From Chelatococcus sp. YT9 (GTDB lineage Bacteria > Pseudomonadota > Alphaproteobacteria > Rhizobiales > Beijerinckiaceae), in the NCBI RefSeq assembly GCF_018398315.1, contig NZ_JAHBRW010000002.1, positions 418,637 through 482,636 on the forward strand: a stretch of 64,000 nt of DNA, written 5' to 3'. Each line of letters opens with the position of its first letter. Position 1 is the first letter of the stretch. A program made the translations under genes and the position numbers. The notes under the pieces are model-generated. The model ran no database searches. It saw only the letters and a list, made by a program, of their open reading frames with translations, and was not told the DNA's origin. This document shows, piece by piece, positions 33,958-41,052 of the stretch.

Positions 33958-35808
33958 ATGTCCTTTTCAGATTTCATCTATCGGCCCTTCGAGACGCTCA
34001 TTCATCCGCTCGGGTTTCCTGTAAAGCCGCTGCCCACAAGCGGTCCATTCGCCCTCCTCAAGCACTTCGCCTCGCTGTTCCGGACCGTGCTCGTCGCCGT
34101 CGCTCTCCTCATGATCGCCGTGGAGGGCATTAATCTCGCGACCATCTGGACCATCTCCTTCGTCGTCGACGGCGTGACCGCGAGCGGCGCGAGGGCTTTC
34201 CTCGGAGAGGAATGGCCGACGCTGGTCCTCCTGGGCGTCTTGATCTTCCCCGTCCTGCCGCTGCTGATCTTTCTCGGCAACGCACTGAACTCGCAGGCTG
34301 TGGCGGTGTGCATGCCGGCCACCATCCAGTGGCAAGGCCATAAGGCTGTGGAGCGTCAGGATCTCGCCTTCTTCCAAGACCTGTTCGCGGGGCAGGTCGC
34401 GGCGCGCATTTCCCAAGTCGCTTCAGCGGTGCAGCAGCAAATTGTGGTGGCGTTCTATCAGGTCCCGCTCTTCCTGGTGCAGTTTGTCGGGTCACTGGCT
34501 CTGCTCGGGGCACTATGCTGGCCGTTGGCACTGCCAGTGTTCGTCTGGATCGTGGCCAACATCTTCCTCGCCGTTGTTGCCGTGCCCCATTTTTCCGAGC
34601 GGTCGCGCCGAACGGCCCGGGCGCGCGGCCTCATATTCGGCGCGATGACCGACGTCTACAGCAACATCCAGATGGTGAAGCTGTTCGCAGCCGAGGACAG
34701 CGAAGCGGGCGCGATGCGGACGTTCATGACGAACGCGATCGAGACCCAGCAACGCGAGAGACGGATTCATCTGACCACGGATACGACCGTGATCCTCCTC
34801 AACACCTTGCTTGTGCTCGCTAATTTTGCCATCGGCTTCTGGGGCCTGGCCGCTGGTTTCGTCACGATCGGCCAGTTCGTCGCGTCCATCGCCATTGTGC
34901 AGCGCCTGAGCGCTAATTCCCGTGCCTTCCTCCAGATGGGGCAACAGATCTTCCAGGCCGTGGGCACGATCCGTGACGCCATGCCCGTCATGACGACCCC
35001 GCCCACCATCATCGACTCGCCCGATGCCCAGCCGCTCAAGGTGGACGCAGGCCAGGTCGAATTCAGAAATGTCCATTTTGCCTACCGAGAGGGAAAAACC
35101 GTCATCGAAGATCTCTCGCTGACGGTGCGAGCCGGCGAGCGCGTCGGCTTGGTCGGCCTCTCGGGAGCTGGCAAGTCGACGCTGGTCAGCCTGTTGTTGC
35201 GTTTCTTTGAACTCAAGGACGGCACCATCCGGATAGACGGGCAGGACATCCGCTCCGTTACACAGGCAAGTCTGAGAGAGAGCATCGGCGTGGTGACCCA
35301 GGACGTTTCATTATTGCATCGCTCCGTAGGTGATAATATTCGCTACGGCCGCCCGGATGCGTCCCCGGCAGAGGTCAGGCAGGCTGCCATGCTCGCCGAA
35401 GCCGACGGATTCATCACATCCTTGAAGGACGGCGAGGGTCGCACCGGCTACGACGCCTTTGTGGGAGACAGAGGCGTCAAGCTTTCGGGCGGTCAGCGCC
35501 AACGGGTAGCGATTGCCCGCGTGCTGCTCAAGGATGCGCCCATCCTCGTTCTGGACGAGGCGACTTCGGCGCTCGACAGTGAAGCCGAGGCGGCAGTTCA
35601 GGACAAGCTCGCCCTCCTCATGCAAGGCAAGACGGTGATCGCCATAGCCCACCGTCTGTCGACGATTGCCAGCATGGATCGCATCGTTGTCCTCGACCAG
35701 GGTCGCATCGTCGAGGAAGGCACACCGCAGGCCCTGCTTGAGCGCGACGGCCTTTACGCCCGTCTCTGGAAACGACAGACCGGCGGTTATATCGCCGATA
35801 AGATCTAG
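33958..35808 (+). CDS. ABC exporter, fused permease-ATPase (type IV/MsbA fold)
   Basis: 616 residues: six membrane helices in residues about 30-330, then an ATPase domain. Walker A is GLSGAGKST (about 400), signature LSGGQRQRVAIAR (about 510), Walker B ILVLDEATSAL (about 530) and switch His IAIAHRLST (about 564). It is a half-size exporter that should work as homodimer. Cargo unknown; relatives export lipids, peptides or drugs. Start at the ATG at 33958; a hydrophilic leader of about 30 residues precedes the first helix. It stands alone, with no membrane fusion protein nearby, so I do not link it to the DUF4214 protein. Confidence 0.93.
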   Translation: MSFSDFIYRPFETLIHPLGFPVKPLPTSGPFALLKHFASLFRTVLVAVALLMIAVEGINLATIWTISFVVDGVTASGARAFLGEEWPTLVLLGVLIFPVLPLLIFLGNALNSQAVAVCMPATIQWQGHKAVERQDLAFFQDLFAGQVAARISQVASAVQQQIVVAFYQVPLFLVQFVGSLALLGALCWPLALPVFVWIVANIFLAVVAVPHFSERSRRTARARGLIFGAMTDVYSNIQMVKLFAAEDSEAGAMRTFMTNAIETQQRERRIHLTTDTTVILLNTLLVLANFAIGFWGLAAGFVTIGQFVASIAIVQRLSANSRAFLQMGQQIFQAVGTIRDAMPVMTTPPTIIDSPDAQPLKVDAGQVEFRNVHFAYREGKTVIEDLSLTVRAGERVGLVGLSGAGKSTLVSLLLRFFELKDGTIRIDGQDIRSVTQASLRESIGVVTQDVSLLHRSVGDNIRYGRPDASPAEVRQAAMLAEADGFITSLKDGEGRTGYDAFVGDRGVKLSGGQRQRVAIARVLLKDAPILVLDEATSALDSEAEAAVQDKLALLMQGKTVIAIAHRLSTIASMDRIVVLDQGRIVEEGTPQALLERDGLYARLWKRQTGGYIADKI

Positions 35809-35951
35809 TATCTGAACCAAAGTGATCCGGGGCAGGATAGGGGCTCACGCCTGCGCCCTCGAAAGAACGGGCTCGGTGCCGGAGGGGATCGTTCTGGCCA
35901 CTGCTCTTCCAATCGTCGGGGCGCCGGTATGGCGCATCCCCAGCAGACACA

Positions 35952-36278
35952 TCATCGCAACTCCCGCTCATCAACGAGGATGCGATGAATTTCAATACGT
36001 TCGGGCAGTTCAATCAGGAGTTCTTCGTCACGGGGGAGATGGTGCACCGCCTCCGGATCCCCCTTCGTGAAGGCAACCATCGCGTCCATGTCTGCCCAGT
36101 ATGAAATGGTCGTGAACCAGGTCTCGCCCTCGCGATCCTCCCGAAAGAGCTGGACGCCCAGCGCGGTCTTCTCCAGCGGAGGGACGCCTTCGGCTCGGTT
36201 GTAAGCCTCGTATTCGTCGGCCATCTGAGGCTTGGTTCGGCCGCGCCAAATCCGCGCGATTGTGGGCGTGGTGGGCAT
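35952..36278 (-). CDS. antibiotic biosynthesis monooxygenase (ABM)-domain protein
   Basis: 108-residue ferredoxin-like alpha/beta protein of the ABM/dimeric barrel type: ARIWRGRTKPQMADEYEAYN, LGVQLFREDREGETWFTTISYW (read in parts), and WADMDAMVAFTKGDPE. Such proteins are often cofactor-free monooxygenases or stress proteins. It follows the epoxide-hydrolase-like gene by 23 bp on the same strand, so they probably form a unit that oxidises a compound and hydrolyses the product; that pairing is inference. Confidence 0.78.
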   Translation of the reverse strand: MPTTPTIARIWRGRTKPQMADEYEAYNRAEGVPPLEKTALGVQLFREDREGETWFTTISYWADMDAMVAFTKGDPEAVHHLPRDEELLIELPERIEIHRILVDERELR

Positions 36279-36301
36279 GCTGGTTCTCCTGCGTTTGTGC
36301 T

Positions 36302-37180
36302 TCAGCGAAGGGTACGCGAGAGGAAGCTGCGCACGAGCGGCAGCGCTTGATCGAAATGGGTCTCAAGCAGCCAGTGTCCTGCATCCGGCAAAAGATGAAG
36401 TTCGGCGTGCGGGATATCGCGGAGATACGCTCGCGCGGATTCTTCGGGCATGTAGCCGTCCTGCGGACCCCATACGATCAACGTCGGGGGATGGTGCTCA
36501 CGAAGATAAGCCTGATAGCGGGGAAACCAAGCAAGATTGCCCTCCAGCTTCTCCATCAATCCGACCGCAACCTGGCGGCGCACGGGCGTATCCATCAGCG
36601 GCCAATGCAGTTTCCAGAGGTCCGGCGGCACCCGCGCAGCCACCGCCTCGGACACTTCACCGATGAACTCCGCCCGGAAGCCTTCTTCGCTCACCGCCTC
36701 CCCAAGCGGCCGGTGCGTCTCGTCGTTCTTGTTCTCCCACCACGCTTTGATGGTTGCGTATTTGGGGCCTAGCACATCCTCGTAAATATCACCGTTCTGG
36801 ATAATGAGCGCGGCGATCCGATCCGGACGGGCGATGGCGTGGCGAAGACCGATCTGCGAGCCGTAGTCATGCAGCCACAGCGCGTAATGGTCGAGGCTCA
36901 AATGATCCGCGACCTCGCTCAGCACGTCCGTATACGCATCGAAGTCATAGCCGAATTCCGAGGGGTCGGGCGTACTGCTGTAGCCGAAGCCCGGCCAGTC
37001 GAACGCAATAGTGCGCCAATGGTCGGCCAGCGCGGGCATGAGTTGGCGGAACTGGAAGGATGAGCACGGATACCCATGAGGGAGAAGCAGCACGGGTCCG
37101 CCCGCCGGGCCGGCCTCGCGGACAAAGATCCGATGCCTCCCGACTGCCACAGTTCGATGTCGCACGAAGCTGTTGGGCAT
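36302..37180 (-). CDS. alpha/beta hydrolase with Asp nucleophile (epoxide hydrolase/dehalogenase-like)
   Basis: 292 residues. The oxyanion stretch is PHGYPCSSF (HGxP, typical of epoxide hydrolases), the nucleophile elbow is LWLHDYGSQIG with Asp105 instead of Ser, the acid is in WGPQDGYMP and the His in PDAGHWLLE. An Asp nucleophile points to an epoxide hydrolase or a haloalkane/haloacetate dehalogenase rather than an esterase. Start at the ATG at 37178-37180 with GGAGG six bases upstream; the longer frame to 37204 is not needed. Forms a unit with the ABM gene. Confidence 0.88.
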   Translation of the reverse strand: MPNSFVRHRTVAVGRHRIFVREAGPAGGPVLLLPHGYPCSSFQFRQLMPALADHWRTIAFDWPGFGYSSTPDPSEFGYDFDAYTDVLSEVADHLSLDHYALWLHDYGSQIGLRHAIARPDRIAALIIQNGDIYEDVLGPKYATIKAWWENKNDETHRPLGEAVSEEGFRAEFIGEVSEAVAARVPPDLWKLHWPLMDTPVRRQVAVGLMEKLEGNLAWFPRYQAYLREHHPPTLIVWGPQDGYMPEESARAYLRDIPHAELHLLPDAGHWLLETHFDQALPLVRSFLSRTLR

Positions 37181-37569
37181 GATGAACCTCCAATAGCGAT
37201 GCATCGCCGGGTTTGTTTGAGGGTGACGGCTGAAGTCCCGCCTACTCGGCGCTACACCTATCCCTGCGAGCCGCCCACGTTCAGCAACCGTTAGTCACGT
37301 TCACATCGCAAGGCCGCCCGATCGGTCGCCAGCCGAGCCATAACGCAGGCCCGCCAACGGATCTTCCAGGAGCGGGCCCTTGCAAACCTTGTTGTGAAAT
37401 CGCGGCTTGCGCGACTTGTTCCCTGAACGCGGCCTCCTGCGTCAGGCAGCGATCGAGGCCGACGGCCATTCATGATCCCTCCTCCGCCTGCTTCAACGCC
37501 TTCGCGCCGGACCCTTGCAAAAGCATCCTTCTGCGCCTTTGCCGCATTGCACAAAAACTATCTCGCGGC
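37181..37569. other. intergenic region upstream of nasT
   Basis: 389 bases. A minus-strand frame at 37281-37469 would encode 62 residues and has GGAGGAGG a few bases before its ATG, but the product matches nothing I know and its second half is low in information. No clear sigma-54 site for nasT was found. Confidence 0.4.
37281..37469 (-). CDS. possible small hypothetical protein (62 aa)
   Basis: The frame starts MAVGLDRCLTQEAAFREQV and has a strong purine-rich GGAGGAGGG stretch about 10 bases before the ATG, but two ATGs in different frames share that site. The N-terminal half looks protein-like; the rest is Gly/Pro-rich. No family recognised. It may be a remnant or noise. Confidence 0.2.
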   Translation of the reverse strand: MAVGLDRCLTQEAAFREQVAQAAISQQGLQGPAPGRSVGGPALWLGWRPIGRPCDVNVTNGC

Positions 37570-38187
37570 ATGATGGGTCACATGAATTCCGCCTCGGCCC
37601 TCAAGATCCTCGTGATCGACGACAACCGCGTCCGCGTCTCCATCATTGAGGCGGGCTTGCGCGATGCTGGCTATGATCAGGTGACCCTCGTCAACGACGT
37701 GGCGGGCATTGCGCGGCGTATCCAAGAGCTCGAGCCGGATGTCATCATCATAGATTTGGAAAATCCCAACCGCGATATGCTGGAGGACATGTTTCAACTT
37801 TCGCGCGCGGTGAAGCGCCCAATCGCGATGTTCGTGGATCGGTCGGACAGTGCCTCCATCGAAGCGGCGGTCGATGCGGGAGTATCGGCTTACGTTGTTG
37901 ATGGACTGCGGAAGGAGCGGGTGAAGCCCATCCTCGATATGGCGATCAGCCGCTTCAATGCGTTTTCGCGTATGGAGCGGGAGCTGGAAGAAGCACGCAG
38001 CGAACTCGAAAACCGCAAGTTGATCGAAAGGGCCAAAGGCATCCTGATGAAGTCGCGCGGCCTGTCGGAAGACGGAGCCTATGCGTTGTTGCGGAAGACT
38101 GCGATGAACCAGAACCGGAAGATCGCCGAGATCGCCCAAAGCCTGATCACGGCAGCCGGACTTCTCGGCCCAGGAGGCGAGGAATGA
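37570..38187 (+). CDS. nasT: ANTAR-domain antiterminator NasT
   Basis: 205 residues: pseudo-receiver domain (ILVIDDNRVRVSIIEAGL, residues about 13-125; DLENPNRD at the usual phospho site) and a C-terminal ANTAR RNA-binding domain (residues about 140-200; LIERAKGILMKSRGLSEDGAYALLRKTAM in parts). It binds a nas leader RNA with two hexaloops and prevents termination when nitrate or nitrite frees it from NasS. ATG at 37570, with a second ATG next to it and one at 37582. The stop overlaps the nasS start by 4 bases. Its target leader is visible at 39582-39701. Confidence 0.92.
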   Translation: MMGHMNSASALKILVIDDNRVRVSIIEAGLRDAGYDQVTLVNDVAGIARRIQELEPDVIIIDLENPNRDMLEDMFQLSRAVKRPIAMFVDRSDSASIEAAVDAGVSAYVVDGLRKERVKPILDMAISRFNAFSRMERELEEARSELENRKLIERAKGILMKSRGLSEDGAYALLRKTAMNQNRKIAEIAQSLITAAGLLGPGGEE

Positions 38188-39413
38188 GCGTCGTTGAACG
38201 CGTGACAGCAGGGTTCCTCCCGCTCCTCGACAGCGCGGTGCTCGTGACTGCTCGGGAAAAGGGCTTCGCCGCAAGTGAGGGCATCGAGCTTGTTCTGATC
38301 CGTGAGAATTCGTGGGCGAGTATCCGGGACCGGCTCGCAGTGGGTCACTTCGATGTCGCCCATGTCCTGGCGCCGATGCCGATTGCCTTCAACCTCGGAC
38401 TTGCGCCGCTTGCCGCGCGCACCGTGGTTCCCATGGCTCTGGGCCTCGGCGGAAATGCGATCACGGTCTCCCTCGATCTGTGGCGATCCATGCGCGAGCG
38501 TGGAGCTTCCGAAAGCTTCGAACCGGCCTCTACCGGCGCAGCGTTGCATGACGTCATCGAAGACAGAGCACGAGGAGATGGCGAGCGTCTTCGCTTTGCA
38601 GTCGTTCATCCCCATTCGGGGCACAATTACGAACTGCGCTACTGGCTTGCCGCCTGCGGGATAAATCCCGATACGGATGTCAATATCGTCATCGTTCCTC
38701 CGCCGCTGATGGCCGACGCGCTGACGTCGGGCCGCATTGACGGCTATTGCGTCGGCGAGCCCTGGAACACCGCTGCGATCGCCAAGGGCGGCGGCCGTAT
38801 CGCGACAATCAAGGCTGCAATCTGGAAATCAAGCCCTGAAAAGGTTCTTGGCGTATCAGCTGCTTGGGCCGAACTCCATCCGCAGACACTTTCCGCGCTG
38901 CTGCGTGCAGTCTATCGCGCCGCGCAATGGTGCGCGGACACGGCCAATCGCGAGGAGCTGAGCGCTCTTCTCGCGCAACCGGCCTATATTGGAGCGCCTG
39001 CCGAATGGCTACTGCCCGCACTCTCGGGCCGGATCGCTACCGGAGACGGGAGCGTGATCTCGGCTCCCGATTTCTTCCTCACTTACGCGAAGGCGGCAAC
39101 ATTCCCCTGGAAGAGCCACGCGCTCTGGTTCTACAGCCAGATGGTACGGTGGGGGCAGGTCAACCCAAGCCGGGCAAATGACGCGATAGCCCACGAGACC
39201 TATCGGCCGGATCTGTACCGGGCCGCCCTGAAATCCCTCGGCGCTGCATTGCCCACCGCTAATTCAAAGGTCGAGGGCGCGTTGACGAGGGAGACGCCGG
39301 TGGGCTCCGCTGGCGCCAGTCTCATTCTCGGCCCGGATGGCTTTTTTGATGGCAGGGTTTTCGACCCGGACAAACTTGCCGATTACCTCGTTGCGCAAAC
39401 GGCGGCTAGATGA
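38184..39413 (+). CDS. nasS: nitrate sensor NasS (NrtA-like, cytoplasmic)
   Basis: 409 residues related to the NrtA/CmpA periplasmic nitrate-binding proteins but with no signal peptide, as expected of NasS, which stays in the cytoplasm and holds NasT. Family marks: VTAGFLPLLDSAVLVTAREKGF, HFDVAHVLAPMP, GHNYELRYWLAACGI and RIDGYCVGEPWN. Nitrate or nitrite binding releases NasT to act on RNA. Translationally coupled to nasT. About 300 bp of control DNA follow before narK. Confidence 0.92.
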   Translation: MSVVERVTAGFLPLLDSAVLVTAREKGFAASEGIELVLIRENSWASIRDRLAVGHFDVAHVLAPMPIAFNLGLAPLAARTVVPMALGLGGNAITVSLDLWRSMRERGASESFEPASTGAALHDVIEDRARGDGERLRFAVVHPHSGHNYELRYWLAACGINPDTDVNIVIVPPPLMADALTSGRIDGYCVGEPWNTAAIAKGGGRIATIKAAIWKSSPEKVLGVSAAWAELHPQTLSALLRAVYRAAQWCADTANREELSALLAQPAYIGAPAEWLLPALSGRIATGDGSVISAPDFFLTYAKAATFPWKSHALWFYSQMVRWGQVNPSRANDAIAHETYRPDLYRAALKSLGAALPTANSKVEGALTRETPVGSAGASLILGPDGFFDGRVFDPDKLADYLVAQTAAR

Positions 39414-39431
39414 CCTCAAGCGAACGCTGCA

Positions 39432-39450
39432 GCGCACAAATTTTATGCGC
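39432..39450. promoter_or_regulatory. possible NtrC enhancer site
   Basis: GCGCA at 39432-39436 and TGCGC at 39446-39450 form an inverted repeat around an AT-rich centre, about 105 bp before the sigma-54-like box. NtrC sites have GCAC...GTGC arms and AT-rich centres at such distances. The match is partial. Confidence 0.35.
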
Positions 39451-39555
39451 CAGACGGTCCCCGTGATCGCGATTTCATCGCAACCGGGTCGCGGTTGGTC
39501 GCGCTTCATATCTCAAGCTATTGATACTTCTACCTTCTCATCGCCGTAGTCGGAC

Positions 39556-39571
39556 TGGCACGGCTCGTGCT
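39556..39571 (+). promoter_or_regulatory. sigma-54 (-24/-12) promoter for the nar/nir/nas operon
   Basis: TGGCACGGCTCGTGCT matches TGGCACGNNNNTTGCW at all but one base, with GG and GC at the exact spacing. The start of transcription would be near 39582, giving a leader of about 140 nt to the narK start. Confidence 0.7.
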
Positions 39572-39581
39572 TAGCACCATA

Positions 39582-39701
39582 CAGGCCCACTGACGGGCCA
39601 ACATATTCGCGTCCAATGGCGGGCGCGCCGAGGCAAAGCCGCCGAGCAGAGGTCCCTTCGCGTCTGACGCGACAAGGATCCGTGCTCGGCGGCTTTTTTT
39701 T
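39582..39701 (+). ncRNA. nas leader RNA: ANTAR target and attenuator
   Basis: Hairpin P1: GGCCC (39584-39588), loop ACTGAC, GGGCC (39595-39599). The six-base loop has A at position 1 and G at position 4, as required by ANTAR proteins. A second hexaloop candidate, AAAGCC at 39635-39640 closed by GGC/GCC, also has A1 and G4 and uses the bases of the 5' arm of the terminator, so P2 and terminator exclude each other. NasT binding to P1-P2 should therefore allow read-through into narK-nirBD-nasA-cysG. P2 has only three firm pairs plus tandem G-A mismatches. Confidence 0.65.
39635..39701 (+). terminator. intrinsic terminator in the nas leader
   Basis: AAAGCCGCCGAGCA (39635-39648) pairs perfectly over 14 bp with the strand at 39683-39696, and eight T follow (39694-39701). 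The loop contains its own small hairpin (39658-39672). It stands 20 bp before the narK start, so it acts as an attenuator rather than a gene end. Confidence 0.85.
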
Positions 39702-39721
39702 CAGCCACAGCACGGTCCTAC

Positions 39722-41035
39722 ATGTCGCCCATGGAGCCCAAAATGACCGAAACCGCAGGAGCCCACCCCGATCCCTTCGCCGGCAAAGCTCTTTCAGTGT
39801 CGACCATCGCCTTCACCGTATGCTTCGCCGTCTGGACGATCTTCTCGATCATCGGGGTGCGGATCAAACAGGATCTTGGTCTTAGCGACACCGAGTTCGG
39901 TCTCCTTATCGGCATGCCCGTCCTCACCGGCTCGCTTGTACGCATCCTGCTCGGCATCTGGACAGACCGTTATGGCGGACGTCTGGTTTACACAGCCACA
40001 ATGCTCGCGGCTGCTTTAGCCACCTTCCTCCTGGCCTTCGCAACCACATATGCATCAATGCTCGCCGCCGCGCTTGGCGTCGGTCTCGCGGGCGGCTCCT
40101 TTGCTGTCGGCGTCGCCTATGTCTCTCGCTTCTATCCGGCCGCGAAGCAAGGAACGGCACTCGGGATCTTCGGCGTCGGCAACGTCGGGGCGGCGGTCAC
40201 CAAATTTGCCGCACCCTTCGTGCTGATCGCCTGGGGCTGGCAGAGCGTCGCGCTCATCTGGGCCACAGCGCTGGCAGCGATGGCCATCATCTTCTGGTTT
40301 TCGACCGAAGATGATCCGGTGATCCGCAAGCGCCGCACCACAGGCGCCGGCCCGGCGCGTTCATTCGCGGCCGAATTCGCACCCCTGGCCGACATTCGTG
40401 TGTGGCGCTTCTCGCTCTATTATTTCTTCGCATTCGGCGGCTTCGTTGCTCTATCGCTTTGGCTGCCGCGCTATCTCATCGGCGTCTATGGTTTCGATCT
40501 CGCCACCGCCGGCATGGTAGGCGCCGCATATTCCATCCCCGCGTCTGTTTTTCGCGCCTATGGAGGTGTGCTCTCTGACCGGATCGGCGCCCGCAGCGTG
40601 CTTTACTGGACCTTTGGCGTCAGCGCCATTGCCGCCGCTGTTCTTTCTTTACCTGCTGCTGACTATAGCGTCCGAGGTATAGAGGGGCCGATTACATTTC
40701 ATTTCGAGATTGGACCAATAACCTTCATCGCTGTGGCTTCCATTCTCGGCTTCTTCATGAGCCTCGGCAAGGCCGCCGTCTACAAGCATATTCCCGTCTA
40801 TTATCCCGGCAATGTTGGCGCCGTCGGTGGCCTGGTCGGCATGATCGGCGGCCTGGGCGGCTTCATCCTGCCCATCGCCTTCGGCGCTCTCAACGACCTG
40901 ACTGGCATCTGGTCGAGCTGCTTCATGCTTCTCTTGATCATCGTGGCCGCGTGCTTCGGCTGGATGCATGTCGCCATACGGCGGATGGAGCGTGCGGCAG
41001 ACGGCACGGTGGTGCTTGCGGCAGCTGCCGAATGA
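39722..41035 (+). CDS. narK: MFS nitrate/nitrite transporter
   Basis: 437 residues, 12 membrane helices, NNP branch of the major facilitator family. Nitrate signature glycine-rich segments are visible: GIFGVGNVGAAVTKF and GGLVGMIGGLGGFILPIAFG, and the conserved Arg of helices 2 and 8 lie in GSLVRILLG and SVFRAYGG. It brings nitrate into the cytoplasm for NasA. ATG at 39722; an in-frame ATG at 39743 (MTETAG) is an alternative start. First structural gene behind the attenuator; 17 bp before nirB. Confidence 0.92.
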   Translation: MSPMEPKMTETAGAHPDPFAGKALSVSTIAFTVCFAVWTIFSIIGVRIKQDLGLSDTEFGLLIGMPVLTGSLVRILLGIWTDRYGGRLVYTATMLAAALATFLLAFATTYASMLAAALGVGLAGGSFAVGVAYVSRFYPAAKQGTALGIFGVGNVGAAVTKFAAPFVLIAWGWQSVALIWATALAAMAIIFWFSTEDDPVIRKRRTTGAGPARSFAAEFAPLADIRVWRFSLYYFFAFGGFVALSLWLPRYLIGVYGFDLATAGMVGAAYSIPASVFRAYGGVLSDRIGARSVLYWTFGVSAIAAAVLSLPAADYSVRGIEGPITFHFEIGPITFIAVASILGFFMSLGKAAVYKHIPVYYPGNVGAVGGLVGMIGGLGGFILPIAFGALNDLTGIWSSCFMLLLIIVAACFGWMHVAIRRMERAADGTVVLAAAAE

Positions 41036-41052
41036 ACCGGAGGAATCAAGAC

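Noticed and set aside
29169-35808. Type I secretion link between the DUF4214 protein and the ABC exporter
   Set aside because: They are 3.5 kb apart with unrelated genes between, the exporter has no peptidase-like leader and no fusion protein or outer-membrane partner is present.
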